The notes under the pieces: model-generated | What the model saw: the letters and a program-made list of their open reading frames with translations, nothing else | What the model was told of the DNA's origin: nothing | The model's database searches: none | Shown here: positions 47,177-60,292 of the stretch, piece after piece | Layout: every line of letters starts with the position of its first letter | Position numbering within the stretch: position 1 is the stretch's first letter | Translations under genes and position numbers: made by a program | DNA from: Thuidium tamariscinum | Taxonomy: Eukaryota; Streptophyta; Bryopsida; Hypnales; Thuidiaceae | NCBI GenBank assembly: GCA_947034885.2 | Contig: OX344757.2 | Location: 2,728,001 to 2,792,000, forward strand | Direction of reading: 5' to 3' | DNA: 64,000 nt

Positions 47177-50100
47177 CCCAAAAGGGAGCAACACCCCCCC
47201 CTTAATCTACTAAGAATAACTAGATGAGGGAAATTAGGAGGTCCGTACATGTTTACCCCTCCCAAATCTAATTATCCACCTAAAATCTACACAATTTGAA
47301 TTGGGAAATTCAAATCTTACCTAACCTCACAAGAACTTGCAAAACCGTCAAATTTACCTTCCCCAAAATCTACAAGTTCTCACATGGGAGAAGTTCCTAT
47401 GTGTTCCCACCTACTTAATTTGAAATTACTTACACCAAAGTACATGAGCCACCTCCACTAACTTTTTGAGGTGGTACTTGCTCCCACATGTGCCCGAAGT
47501 TCCCCACACGTTCCCTACGCGTTCCCCACGGCTAATGGGGCCCAAACTCCCCAAAAATGCATTGGGGGGCCTAAAACCCCCATTTCTTCTCCATGTGCTG
47601 TCCCCAAAAGGCTAACTTTTGGAGTTTAGCTCCGAATGGCAAACGGATTGCGCCATTGGCTCCGGAAGGCCATAATTAGTCTAGGAGGAATCCCTTACCC
47701 CTAAACTATGTCCAAATTCTTGAGGAATCTTAGCGTAAGCTGGGATCCAAGTTGGGGTAAATTCCCAACTTTTGGAGTTTAGCATTTTTGGACCCCAAAC
47801 CTTCACCAATCTTCCAAGTAGATGGAAAGGGGTAGGAATAGACCCAAGATAGGCTCCGTTCCGATGTCGTATGGTCCCGGTACGCCGGTCAACCGCCGCC
47901 TTCATCATTTAATTTGTCAGTTGGGGAGGAATGTCGCCGATTCGGGATCTTCTGACTATCGTTTTGTCTTGAAACTTGGGGAAGCGCTCCGTTGATGTGA
48001 GACCGCCTCGCCGGATTTTTAGTGGGATTTTACCGCACTTTGGGATATTCTTTCGAATTCCCATCCAAAGTCCACCGCGGTTGACCGTCTGGGAAAATAT
48101 CCAAACAATGTTGGAAAATTCCCAAACTTTAGAGGGGACCACCCATGGGATCCCCCCACTTGGACGCAAATCTGCATCCCCACTGCGTGCTCCTAGAATT
48201 AGGAAATCGCCCGGTACCTGCATTTCAAGGTTAGTATTTTATCCGTATTCTCTTCGATGCTATGGGGAGTGGGGGATCCCTCCTAGATCCCCCTATGAGG
48301 ACTTCCTAGCCTAGACAGGGCCTTCTTAGGCTTCTTACCCTAATTCTGCACATCTCCATCAATTTGGCGTCTATTTAGCTAAGACCGGGCCCGTTTTGGA
48401 TGTAAACTATCCTAAATCCCACCTAATGACCAAATGGCACATTGGTATGTGTAATGCCAATATAAGTTTAATGCCCTTTTGTGGGTGTTATGAGCCTAAA
48501 TACGCCTTAGTTTATGTATAAATTCGAAAAAAGAACCCGTGAGTCCCTGGTGACGAATCGCGGACTCACAGGCATCGGTCGTAGTTTCCTCCAGCATACT
48601 AGAAGCTCGTTTTGCATGTTACTTTAGAATGTGAACCAGTAACTGCTTTTGTGAGAAAATACTGTTCTTGCTGTTGATACTGTCAAAGACCTAGTCTTGA
48701 GAGGCTTTCTGAACATTACACAATGAAGCTGAACCAACTATCGTTTTGTAAGTTTGATAAGAAGATTGCTGCGCAAGTGTCAAAAGAGACGGGATTGCCA
48801 TTTATAACAGCACCTAACAAATTTGAGGCATTGGTACATGCACTTCTCTGATGTGTTCACTTCTAACGTAAGCCTCAGCTTTTTGAAGCAGTGTTATGTT
48901 AAGTGTTAGCTTTATCTTTATGGTGCTCGTCTTTTCAGGCAGCTCATGACGCTCTTGTAGAATGCAGTGGTGCTCTCAACACTATTGTTGTTTCTCTCAT
49001 GAAGATTGCCAATGACATTCGTTTGCTCGGAAGGTATGATCTCACTCAGCTCTGTCAATAGAACTTTAGGTTTGTGTTCTTTCTATATGATTCAGATTGA
49101 TGATGTAGAGATTGTTCTTAATAGCAGCTCCTGTTCAACGTACGTCTCCTATTTTTTTCTTAAGTGGTATGCTCGTAATGTCTAGAGAGAGTACTCGAAG
49201 GTATTGGCATGCTCAATTGGCTTGTCCAAAGTGATCGAGCTCACGATCTGTGAAGTAATATTGGCCAGGCTCGTGTTGTTACAAGTAATCTTTTTGTTCG
49301 ATGCATTTTGAGTCGTTCCATTTTGAATCTCTCGTCTGGTCATATTTTAATGTGGTAGCTTCTCTCATGGATTCAGATATTGAGTTCAAATGTTAACATG
49401 AGATTCTTGCTTACTACTCTGCAGTGGACCTCGATGTGGACTGCACAAGCTTATCCTTCCCGAAAACGAGCCTGGCAGTAGTATTATGCCTGTACTGTCC
49501 TATTTTTCCGACCTATTTTCCTGTTGATGATCCGTCTCTTTTTTCCGTTAATGATCGGTTCTTTTATCGACTATGCATTGTGTATATGCTGTCGATCTTT
49601 GGTCTTTTACAGTTGGGCAAACTTCCCTATCTTTTACCGATAAAGTAATTTGTTTGTCAGTTGGAATTGACGAGGTATCTTGGAGTTTTTGCAGGGAAAG
49701 GTCAATCCCACTCAGTGTGAAGCATTGACAATGGTTTGCTGTCAGGTATTTATTCCTCTGCTTCAAGGGAAGAGACTAAGCAATTGTTTCAAAATGTAGA
49801 AAGTTTTGGTGGCCACAAATGAGACCTGTGAAAAGTACTAGCAGCATGCTGTGACCCATTATTCCAATGAATGAATTTCTCGTCTTGTTGAGTTGTGACG
49901 TGGCTTTTGGGATAGGAGCGTTGTAACATTTATTTTCTCTTTAATACATTTTTTTAATTCTAGAGCAACCATAGCATTCCTTTTCAACTAGTAAAGGTTT
50001 ACGAGAAAATTGTACACTTCTGTTTGGGATACAGACACTTGCAATTAGTCACCTGTTTGTTATATTAACTGGAAGTAACTTTGGTGCCAAATGGGTAATG

Positions 50101-51648
50101 CGTACATCTCCAAGGTCGGAGCACTCACACAATTGGTCAAACCTGAAGAATTGACTGCTCTCTTAATGTCTAGTATTCGATCATCTCTATAGGTATTGTA
50201 GCTTTTTTACTTATACTTGGGGTTTTCTGCAGGTGATGGGTAACCACACAACCGTCACAGTGGCAGGCTCTAATGGACATTTTGAACTTAATGTATACAA
50301 GCCAGTCATGATTAACGCTTTGCTTCAGGTATTTATAATTGCTGGATTATTCAGATGATTAGTGTAGCAACATTTCCTTATTTGTATTTTTCAAAGGCAT
50401 ACCTTACTCTACTTGTACACACGAGTTGTACTGCTTGACAAATGTAGTACTTTCACTGATAGTACTACGTGTCCTTCGGCAGTCGGGATTTTGATTGGAG
50501 ACGCAGCAGAGTCCTTCAGAGAGAATTGTGTTGTGGGCATTCAAGCTAATCGTGTCCACATTGACGATTTGATGCAAAGGTTGTGACTTTTCCGTCTGAG
50601 TTCATCTTTTGGTTCTCTTGTAATCGTTTAATCCTTTGTTGTTTCTACCCCCAAGGGAGAAAACTAAACAGTGGTTGGAACATAGAAAGTTCTGGTGTCC
50701 AATGAAAATGACAACTGTCTTGGAAGCTATAGCAACATGAATTTCTTTTGATTAGTAGAATTGTGTATATTGGTATAGTGGCATTCTAAGGTTGTTGAAT
50801 AGACTTCTTGAATTTTTCCAAATCAATTGGAGAATGACATTGGCAATTGACTTTTCTATTTGTGGTAGCGACACTTGCAATTAATTGGTGGATATTTTGA
50901 CTTTCATGAATTAGGTTGCTCGTTCTCAAGTGTTGGGCCTTGATATGTTTTCCATTGTTTGAGATCGATTTTGCACTCATCAGTTTCTTTCGGTTTGTGT
51001 AATGTGAAATTGCAGTCGCTGATGCTCGTGACTGCGCTGAACCCTGTAAGTGAAATTTAGATTTTTACCTTTTCTTTGCAATATATATGCTCAGTTGTTG
51101 AGTTCTATTCGTCCCGAATGCTGTTGCACGATGGTATTCTGAACTGTGTACATATGATCTGTATTTAACATCGTTGATATTATAACTTTTGGCAGAAAAT
51201 CGGATATGACAAGGCCGCAGCATGCGCCAAGAAAGCTCACAAAGAAGGCACCACGCTTAAGGCAAGCACTTCCCTTTGTGTTCTGCATTACTTCTGCAAC
51301 TGTGAGAGTATACTATTCCACTTGGCTATTATCGATGTAGTGATACTTGTTTGAAGAACTGCAAATCCTCCTTACTCAGAAAATCTGTTTCTTACTCACT
51401 TATTCCTCGCAATAGTACTACTATATCCGGAGATTAGCTGTGGTCTTACAAACATTCCTGTTCCATTTATTTTAGAAACGTATTTTGCATAGGGATGTGC
51501 GTCCAAGTTAAGGTAATATCGCGTACTTTTCAATGTTCATTGAATTTTTATTTTTGTAATACAGGAAGCTGCCATGAGTCTCGGCTACCTCACATCTGAG
51601 GAATTTGATGAATGGGTTGACCCAAAGAAAATGCTGGAACCATCGTAA

Positions 51649-53000
51649 GCATGTAAGTGCTGCAAGTTGCATCGCAGAGAGGGTTCTCTTGTAGATCTTT
51701 CTTGAATGGTCACAGGTATCTTTTTATAAATTTTACACATGGCAGGGCTCTTTGATACTGAATCCGAGTCTACCGAAAATCACTCTGGATCGTGAGGCTA
51801 CGAGCACCTTTTCTAATTTTGATTCGACTACTTGATCAACTGAAGCAGGCCGAGTCATGGCAGACTTGAAGAGACCCTTCTTGGAGGATATGCACTCTGT
51901 AGTGCATATAGCAGTCTTGAAAATAAAGTGCAAGTTGGGGTAATCTTTGTGGAAGGCCACTGACTTACGTGAAACTGAGTTGTGTCCTTCTAAACTCAAG
52001 CTGAGATGTGTGCCAGTTTGTTTTTCTAAACGCACATCTTCACTTTTCTGATTGTATCTGGCAGTGTACTATAATGATGCATTTGGCTCAATGAATTTTG
52101 AACTTCACAGGTAGTGCTACTGATCGACGTAAGATCAGCTAGTCAGGTCTTGCGTGCAACAATATCAAAGTTGAGAACATCTAAGGAACGCCACTCTATG
52201 CTCTTAGTATGTTCTAGTATGTTAGTATTTTCTTGGTTCTAAATGGATATGAGTCCATATCGTAGAGTTTGTGTTGAAGGAAGCACCATGGGTTGCCCTT
52301 TCTATTTACATCCATCGGTAGCATATATATTGGAATCATCACATTCTTTATTTTTGGTACAATATTCCTTGTTTATTGGAGGGGTATTGGTATTTAGTAG
52401 ATAGGGGCTTACAAATTTTTAAAATAAGATCATGAAGAAATCCAAAAGTTTTAAAGTAAGATACTTTTGAATTTCTTTATATACTAAGAAATCCGAGTCT
52501 ACCAAAAATCACTTTGGATATTATGTTATAATATAAGTATCAAAGATCTTATTTCAAAGTATATAAAGAAATCCAAAAGTTTCAAAGTTACATTCCTAAT
52601 GAAGTTAAGAAGTATTTATTAGCTTTGGATTGAAGGGGTGGAGGCCTTCTTTTGAGAGAAGCTATGAGTGAAGAATTTTGAGAAGTGAACCATTTTTTAA
52701 AGTAAAAAATAGAAATCCAACTAACTTTCTTTGAATTCCAATTTGCATCACTATGGTGTATGCCAATTCTTTTGTGGTTTGGTGGTTGTTTTGTATTCTT
52801 TGTTTGTAGCATTTATGCTCTATCTTAATTTCTACTATTACTATTTGTATGACCATGATTCTCTAACTTACTCTTTGTAGATATTTTCTTGAAGAGAGAC
52901 TTGTCCTTGTAGCAAGAGTTTCATTGCATAAAGTTATTCCTCCATGAGAATTCACTCCCATTTAAGTTTGTCCATATTCAACTTTAACCCCTTAAGTTCT
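51649..53000. other. Fumarase 3' flank and AT-rich DNA, no gene seen
   Basis: The phrase 'gaatccgagtctacc.aaaatcact' occurs twice (near 51760 and 52490), suggesting a local duplication. Segments 'gaaatccaaaagttt' are also repeated (52437, 52567). No coding frame or RNA gene is supported. Confidence 0.35.
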
Positions 53001-53019
53001 TTGACTATGTTTTAACAAA

Positions 53020-55260
53020 AAATTGTCATAAATTGCCTTCTTTAGGGCAAGTACCAAATTTTTATTTTTTATTTTTTTTGACACATGTAACCATAGGATC
53101 TTGTAGTAGAATGGTTTGAGAAGGCGTAGAAAAAATTTTAGACAATTCCACCACATTGATTGGCAGACATTAGCATTTTGATGTATAGATATCATTTTTT
53201 TAGCCCTTCAAAAAACAGGGAAGCTGCACTTTACAAGCTCACTTTTCCATTAAAAAATGTCCAAAATGTTGATGCTTCTTAGGATTCTTTTTTCTTAGTA
53301 TTTTGGCCACATACTTAAAAAATTTCAATTTTTTGAAATTGTACAACATATAAGAAAAAAAAATAGTCAGTAGATAGTAGTAGAGAATGATTAAAAAAAC
53401 TAGATTTTTAAGAATTTAATCATGGAATTGAAAAATGCCAATATGAAGGGTTGAAATGTTGTTATAAAAAATATAGATCCTCTGATTTATTTTTTCAAAA
53501 ATATTAAGAACTGAGTAACTGAAAATTCAAAGATAAAGGACTTCAAAGTTAATTTGGGAGTAACGAATCCATAACTGCCTCCAAACAAAAAATCCTCATA
53601 ACTTTTGATTCATTGATTGAAATGGAAAGATTCAAAGCTTTCCATGTATAGATAAATCTAGAAAAAGAATTTCAATTTTTTGTTTTAAAAAAAGTGATTT
53701 TTTTTATCTGCTCAAACTCCTTAGGTATAAACATTTCAGGTCATAATTTTTTACTCCCATTTTCAAATGTTGTTAAATTTTTCTCAAACAATAAATAAAC
53801 ATGCTACACAACTTATATCAAATTTTGGGCCATGTGTATGCTAATTGATGATCATAACAGCGTGCCCAAAATTTCTATATTGCTTAAATGAGCAGGCCGG
53901 TCCTTTAGGGGTTTATTGTAATTCCTCTCACAGTCCTTTTCCACCAAAGTACTCTAATGAGCTTCTTCAATAATATTCATCCAAAGTTTTCTCTACAAGC
54001 CCTCTCCTTGAATCCTCCATAAAGTTATATTCATCCAATTTGAGACTTTTCTTTGTAGAATTTTATAATTTTTACCCACAAGAAGAGATTCCACAATGTT
54101 GTGCTATAGTTTAAAGTTCAAAAGCTATGATGAAAAACAAAAAGAAGACATTCATGCATTTATCAACAATTATATTGAATGTTGATTCGCACCTTGATAT
54201 CCATTATTCAAAAAAAGTTACATCTTCTATGTAAAATGAATGTAATAATGTAGTTGTAAGACTATAGTGGCATACAAATCAAAATGTTAAAAGGGCAAAT
54301 GAAAATGAAATATGTAATAAATCAACCTTAATATCTAAGGGCCTATTATTCTTGTTTCATGATTATTTTTTCACTAGAAATGCTCAAAAATTGCCATTCT
54401 TAGTAAAAGTACCAAATTTTTGAAAAAAAACATTATTTGACATATATAACTATAGGATCTTGTAATATGTAGTACAAAAAACATTTTGTAAAATTTTCAA
54501 ACAATTCCACCACCAAATTCACTAAAATCATTTTTTGGCCTTGCAAAAAGCAAGGTAGTTGCACTTCACAAGCTCACTTTTCTATGAAAAAATTACCAAA
54601 ATGGTGGTGCTTTTGTGGATTATTTTTTCAAGACAAGTTGGCCAAATGCTTGAATAATTTCAGATCATTTGAAATTGCACAATATATAGGACAAAAATAG
54701 GAAGTAGGAAGTAGTAGAGAATGATTCAAAATACTTAAATTATTAAGAATTGAAATATGGAATTGGAAAATGCCAATCCCAATGGTTGAAATGTTGTAAT
54801 ATATAGTCTACAATCTACATACTATAATTTATTTATTTTTTCAAAAATATTGAAAAATTGGATAAGATAAAAGTTTATTTTTGAGAAGAGAATCCATAAA
54901 GTAAACAAAAATTCTTCATAACTTTTGACTCATTGATCAAAATGGAATTATTCAAAGCTTTTCATTTATATAGAATTCTATAAAATGAATTTCAAATTTT
55001 TGTTTAAGAAAAAAGCAATTTTTCTAATCCATCAAACCGCCCAATGACAAATTAAATAACATATCAAGCTATAATTTTTTACTTATATTTTCAAATGTCA
55101 TGAAATTTAGTACATATGAAAGATATTCTTTATCTCCACCCTCTATTAAAATTTGGGCACACTAATCACATGCACATGTCCAAAATTTATATGTAGCCAA
55201 AAAACACAACTTACTCTTTTAGAAGTTAACCCCTAAATGCTCAAAGAACCATATATAGTC
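53020..55260. repeat. Diverged direct duplication of ~900 bp
   Basis: The block 53020-53900 is matched in the same orientation by 54370-55210. Shared phrases in the same order include 'ataggatcttgta', 'caagctcacttttc', 'gtagtagagaatgatt', 'cataacttttgactcattgat' and 'caaattttgggc' variants. Identity is partial, so the copies are old. No protein is encoded; a repeat family of unknown class. Confidence 0.5.
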
Positions 55261-58200
55261 GATTTGAAATTTCAGACTCATTTTGGTGCGGGTAGTTAAA
55301 TTTGTTTGACCTATTTAAAAAAAATAAGGCAATTTTTAGGGATAACTATTGAAAACTTTCATTTTTCACTGAAAGAGGTACATATTTGCTTGTTGAGAGG
55401 TCTTCAAAGCCATGTATGTCTATTAGTGGAAGAGTAAAGCTTGCTATTTGTACTTCATTTTTCAACTTTGAGCAATTTCACTTGATTTGAAATCTAAAAA
55501 CTTATATTTATCCATTTGCTTTTAAAATAGTCCCATTAGAAAGAATAAAGTGTTTTCATGATTTTCACCATTGAAATTTATTTTTTAAACATTTATTTGG
55601 AGTTATTTGTGATTTGTACTTGTTATAAAAAAAAAATGCATCTCAACAATTGCAAGGTGGATTGTGTAATGAGTTTAATAGCTTTTCATGAAAAATTAAG
55701 TTTTTTGAAAGTGTATTTTAGTGTGCACACACAATTTTTAGTTGTTCATGTCACCTCCAATGCTAAAAAACTATTATGTGCAAATATATGAAGCATTGTG
55801 AGAGGAGCAATATATTAAAAATAGAAAATTTACATTTCTCTTGTTATAATCTCACAATTCTTATGCAATTTTGCACTCAAAATTGATATCTATACTAACA
55901 AGCAAGCTCCAATGTTCACAAAACTGGCTAAAGAGATGCTAATTTCAATGTGGAGGAAGTATTAAACTCACTCTCAAGATAGCCAAAGTTTTTTCATCTT
56001 GAAGGTAGCAAAGTGCACTAAATTCTATAAACTAGTTCAAGGATCACTAGCAAGCTCCCTCTAAATCTATATAGTTAAATTTCGGAAAAAAATTCCTTCA
56101 TTAGGGATAACTTTTTTCATAGTCAAAGCACACTTGAAAAGGCTTGAGCATTTAGGAGTTAATGTCTTCTTCCTAGTAGATTTGTATTGTATAGTCATAT
56201 GAATATTAGCAAACTCTAATTGTTATATATATATTCTTAGAAATAAATATTAATAGATAATTATAAAATAAATATGAAAATATTATTATTTTTTTAATTT
56301 ACATATAAATACTTGTTGTTAGCCAATTTATAACCTTTAGTAGTTGCATGTATGATTCATTCCATTGGTCCAAAGAATCAAAAATCAATCTCTTCTACTA
56401 ATCATTAGAAGAGATTTCAGGGTGCGGGAGGGTTGTGAGTTCCCATCTTGTTTCCAACTTGGAAACTGCCCTATAGCAGCCCTCCTGTAGCAAAGTGTCA
56501 TAGCGAGGATACAACCACGTCATTTTTTGAAAAAAAATTAAAATTAAATTTCCTTTTTCAATTTTTTTTCATATAAAAAACATATTTTCGAAAATATTTA
56601 TATTCCCAAAAAATTTGCATCTATTTTAATAAATATTTTAGTCCTGAAGTAACTATTGGGTATGATCTTTATGAAAGGTGACCTTGCCACTGATACTTCA
56701 GCCTACTAAAAGATCCTACTTAGGTACTTTACTATACCTTGTAATCCATACATATGTGCATCAAAACTTTTATTTGGAGGATTATGTAGTTATTATTTTT
56801 CAATAAATATGTCCCTATATTTTTTTCTACTTCTACTTTTTGCCCATTTTCTTACAACATTAAAATGAAAATTTGAGGCATTTATTTGTGTCCCTACCAT
56901 AATTTTAAAATGCATATTCAATTCTAGGGTTGATCAATACAACATATATACTCTAATTATTATTGAATACAAAAAATACAAACATAATTATATAGAAATC
57001 ATATATCAAACAATTTATACAAATGAATCATTTAAATGAATTATACTTATAGGTACAATAGGAAAAAAAAATTGAAACTCCAAACCCCACAAATAATATT
57101 AAATTGGCTAAGTCTCATTTATGCATTTACATATGTTGTAGTTTAAGGTTTTCAAATCTTACAAATTCTACTAGAAAATAGACTAGTTTCAAAGTTTAGG
57201 GTTCATGATATAATACAACAATAACTCTTACTTGAAAAACAACCGAACTGACTATACACATACACAACCTAAAATAAGACATTTATTACTTTGTCTGTTT
57301 GCAGATGGAAAATGAAAGCTTCTCATGCAAGGTTTTCCCTTCCTTTTTAGACTACCCCTTCTGTAGATTCACAAATTTTGTATTATAGATCATTATAATG
57401 TACCATGCAATAGTTAAAATATAGTATGCTTTAACTGAATGCTAGAGACAATTAGCATTAGGCTTGGCAATCTCCTTGAATATTTTGTCGAATAGGTAGT
57501 CACTCTTTTGAGCACATTGCACATTGTGATAAAGTGTCGTTTTTCATATTAACCAAACCTCATTAATATAAGGGATACACGTGTCATTTTCCTATTGGTT
57601 GCAAAGCTCTTACATTCAAAAATTTCAAAGAGGTACACGTGTAATATGTTTTCTATAAGAAAAAAATTCAAAATTTCCATTACATTACAAAAATCTTTGT
57701 AGCTTCAACTTTAAACCCTAATTGAAAAACACAAGAGAAAAAAAGTGTAAATCTCCAATCTGTAAGGTGATGATTGTCAATCCTTGTAATGCAATGCATA
57801 CCAAATGATCCAATTTCTTACATAAAATTCACACCAGTTTCACTCTTGGCATATCACAAGCATCCCTAGAAAAAATGCAATCAAATCTCTAAACTTGAAG
57901 TTCAATAAATTTGAAGATTAGAGTCTCATATCTAAAAGACTAGCTCAACTAGAGTGCTACTATACTATGTACCCAAAAGATGCATACACCCCTGCCCTGG
58001 TCTGTCCTCCAACTTGAAAAATCCCCCACCATTGAAGAAAAGGGGAAAAATAAAAATACAGAGGTAGTTATAGATATAATATTTTTTTGAAATCAAATGG
58101 TATTCAATCAACAAGCTTGGATCTTTGTTGGAAGAAATAAAAACCCTCCCAAATACCATTGATTTCTTTAAAAAAAACTCAGACTCTTGATGTCTGTTAA

Positions 58201-59530
58201 ATATGATCTTAGGCATACAAACATGGATATTGAATTTGAAATATAGAGTATCAATATGGATAGTTATAACATTCAAAATACATATGGAATACATACATAT
58301 TTATATGAATTCATACAAATGTATTCCATATCGATTGTAATTTTTGCTAGTTCTACATAAATATAAATGTAAGATTCAGTTCACTTGGGTTTTTAAGTAC
58401 AATTCATGAATTCATTTCCCAGGAGGATGCTCAATTTTTGGGATATGAAACTTTAACAACCAACAAGAAAACTACATGTGTACCCTTTTTAGAATTTTTG
58501 TAAAACTTAACAACTTATAGTTGAATAATATGTGTATCCCACTCATGATTTTATATATGATTTTCTACTAATTGAGTTATCTATCCCATACATTTTTTAG
58601 GTATTCATCATGATATATTGAAGCCATAATGAAACAACACAATTTTTAGGATTTAGAATATAGCACATAAATACTCTCTAGGTAACATCTATATTTAACA
58701 ACTTATGACCTATGATAGAATAGATAATATGAATTTGCAATAAGTAACCATGCAACAAGAAAGAGAGACTTAAAACTAGAGAAGATTTTATATACCATTG
58801 AAATTGCACCACAAGACCTTAGAAATCCTAGAAGTACTACAAAGTTAGATCAAAAGCTCAAGAAATCACTTCCAAAGATACAATTGTGGCAAAAGGAAAT
58901 TCTAGCCTATACCTCTACGCACTCAAGAAATTCACCTCCACCGATGTCAATACCTCCATGCGCTGAAGAAATCCAACAACTTCAGAGCACAAAAACACAG
59001 AAATGCTTTGAACACACAATAAATGCCAAGTTCTAGAGTGTCAAACTCTATTGTTCTTGGTGGCCATAATCACCTCTGAGAACAGTGCCATCAACAGTCA
59101 CAATATTTTTCTAAGCAACAACCCTAGGAGGTCCATTTTTTTAATATCAACGGCCATAAAATATTTTAACATTTAGTGAACGCAAGAGTAGAAGAGGGAC
59201 AATTTTCACTAATGAATGAGTTCACTTATTATAATGCATAGGTAACACCTTTGTATTGAAAATTCTTTTCATATAATTGCTTTGAATTTAACCTCTCTAT
59301 TTGAACAAAGCTTTAATTCTATGAATACTTTTACATAGCTTGCTTTAGATGGATTTTGGATTCACATGCAGTACACTTGTTGTCATCTACTACCTCATTT
59401 TTGATTATTTAAAAATACTTTATTGTGTTCCTAAAATTTCCTCAACCACTTGCATTTCACTTCCAAGCATTTGTCAATGCATAAAAAACTCTCATCATTT
59501 TCTTTCAAATGCCCATGGTGCCACAAAGCT
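55261..59530. other. Very AT-rich intergenic DNA, no gene seen
   Basis: Long A/T runs and short frames only. A less AT-rich island (56405-56520) contains 'ggtgcgggagggttgtgag' and 'cagccctcctgtagc', possibly the edge of a transposon, but no partner end was found. Confidence 0.4.
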
Positions 59531-59536
59531 TAATAT

Positions 59537-59860
59537 TGGAAGGACATAGAAGATGCAAAGATTAAAAAGAGATCACATGGATGACTTTCAAGACTATTGT
59601 AGAAATGAAGAAGGCACATATTAGTCCATAACCTTGGAAGGACATTGAAGATGCTTAGTAGGCTAAAAAGAGATCAAATGGATGACTTTCAAGACCTACT
59701 GTAGAAATGAAGAATGCATGTATTGGTCCATTGTATTAATCAAGTCATCTACCACTCAAAGGACATTGAGGACACAAGGGCCAAAAAGTGACCAATGGAT
59801 GACTTTCAATAGTATTGTAGAAATGAAGAATACACCTCTTGGTCCAAAAAAATCAAATAA
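59537..59860 (+). repeat. Imperfect tandem repeat, three ~95-125 bp units
   Basis: Each unit contains AAGGACAT(A/T)GA, then a Lys-codon-like AAAAAG stretch, GGATGACTTTCAA, TGTAGAAATGAAGAA and TTGGTCCA or a variant. Units start near 59539, 59630 and 59759. Short frames across them are not conserved in phase, so this is probably non-coding. Confidence 0.55.
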
Positions 59861-60292
59861 GTGGTCCAAACAACAAATCATTTATGGCAAAGTACCTCCG
59901 TGATAAGTCTCATCCTTTCAGATAATGCAAGGTTGGGGAGTAGTTACCTCACTAATGCCAAAGCGTGACACTAATGTAGAAAGAGGGCATTGTGTGCGAA
60001 CCTACAATGTGGTCACAAGAAGTTCAAAAGGATTGCTGGCTGCTGTCAAATTTGAACCTACAAAATAAAGTTGGTAAAACAAGTGATCACCAGATGATCT
60101 GCAAGGAAACTGGAAATTGCCTGCTCAACATATCAAGTGGTCACTGAGATACTCAAAATTCAAACCTTGCTATTCTTGCTCTGCGATTGTTACCAAATTG
60201 GGAGCCATGCAATTGCCCTGCAATTACTTCTCCAAAGTAATCCTCCCAGTACACTTTTGCGGCCTTCTCTGGGCAACCTCTCTCGCCCCTAC
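59861..60292. other. 3' flank of the minus-strand gene
   Basis: Presumably contains the 3' UTR of the gene ending at 60293. A plus-strand frame at 60117-60401 overlaps its last exon in antisense and is a shadow. No canonical AATAAA was found on the minus strand here. Confidence 0.3.

Larger units (their letters stand above)
45210..48570 (-). mobile_element. 3.36-kb solo-LTR-like insertion in fumarase intron 8, TSD GGCAT
   Basis: Flanked by GGCAT on both sides (45205-45209 and 48571-48575). The element starts TGTGGGCAC and ends GACTCACA, so the ends are TG...CA, and a 5-bp duplication is typical of LTR retrotransposons. I see no second copy of the end sequence inside and no gag/pol protein, hence a solo LTR (or LTR-only element) is inferred. 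A TATA box, TATAAAAG, lies on the minus strand at 47169-47176, which suggests minus orientation. The element holds CT-rich tandem repeats and a GC-rich C-tract region (46370-46450). It begins 9 bp after the exon 8 donor; removing it and one duplication leaves a ~186-bp intron, normal for this gene. Confidence 0.7.
42291..51648 (+). pseudogene. FUM: Mitochondrial fumarase (class II), 17-exon pseudogene
   Basis: Homologue of the TCA-cycle enzyme that converts fumarate to malate. Exons: 42291-42451, 43058-43173, 43709-43858, 43989-44099, 44391-44474, 44678-44776, 44880-44929, 45151-45200, 48753-48833, 48939-49033, 49425-49491, 49695-49745, 50233-50328, 50483-50579, 51016-51045, 51196-51261, 51565-51648. 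The N terminus is Arg-rich and acid-free until KERDTFGPIQVPEDR, typical of a mitochondrial presequence. Conserved: [36 protein letters not shown] and the signature GSSIMPGKVNP. Lesions: TAG 43077-43079 with a 2-bp loss in exon 2, a 1-bp loss near the end of exon 7, a phase break at exon 14, and a 1-base discrepancy at the exon 8/9 junction. Active-site changes: TLGQEFGGY of the family reads TLRQVFSAY. Intron 16 uses a GC donor. A functional copy elsewhere is expected. Confidence 0.9.

Noticed and set aside
47017-48314. Several 70-110 codon frames inside the insertion in the fumarase intron
   Set aside because: No resemblance to gag, protease, reverse transcriptase or integrase; overlapping on both strands.
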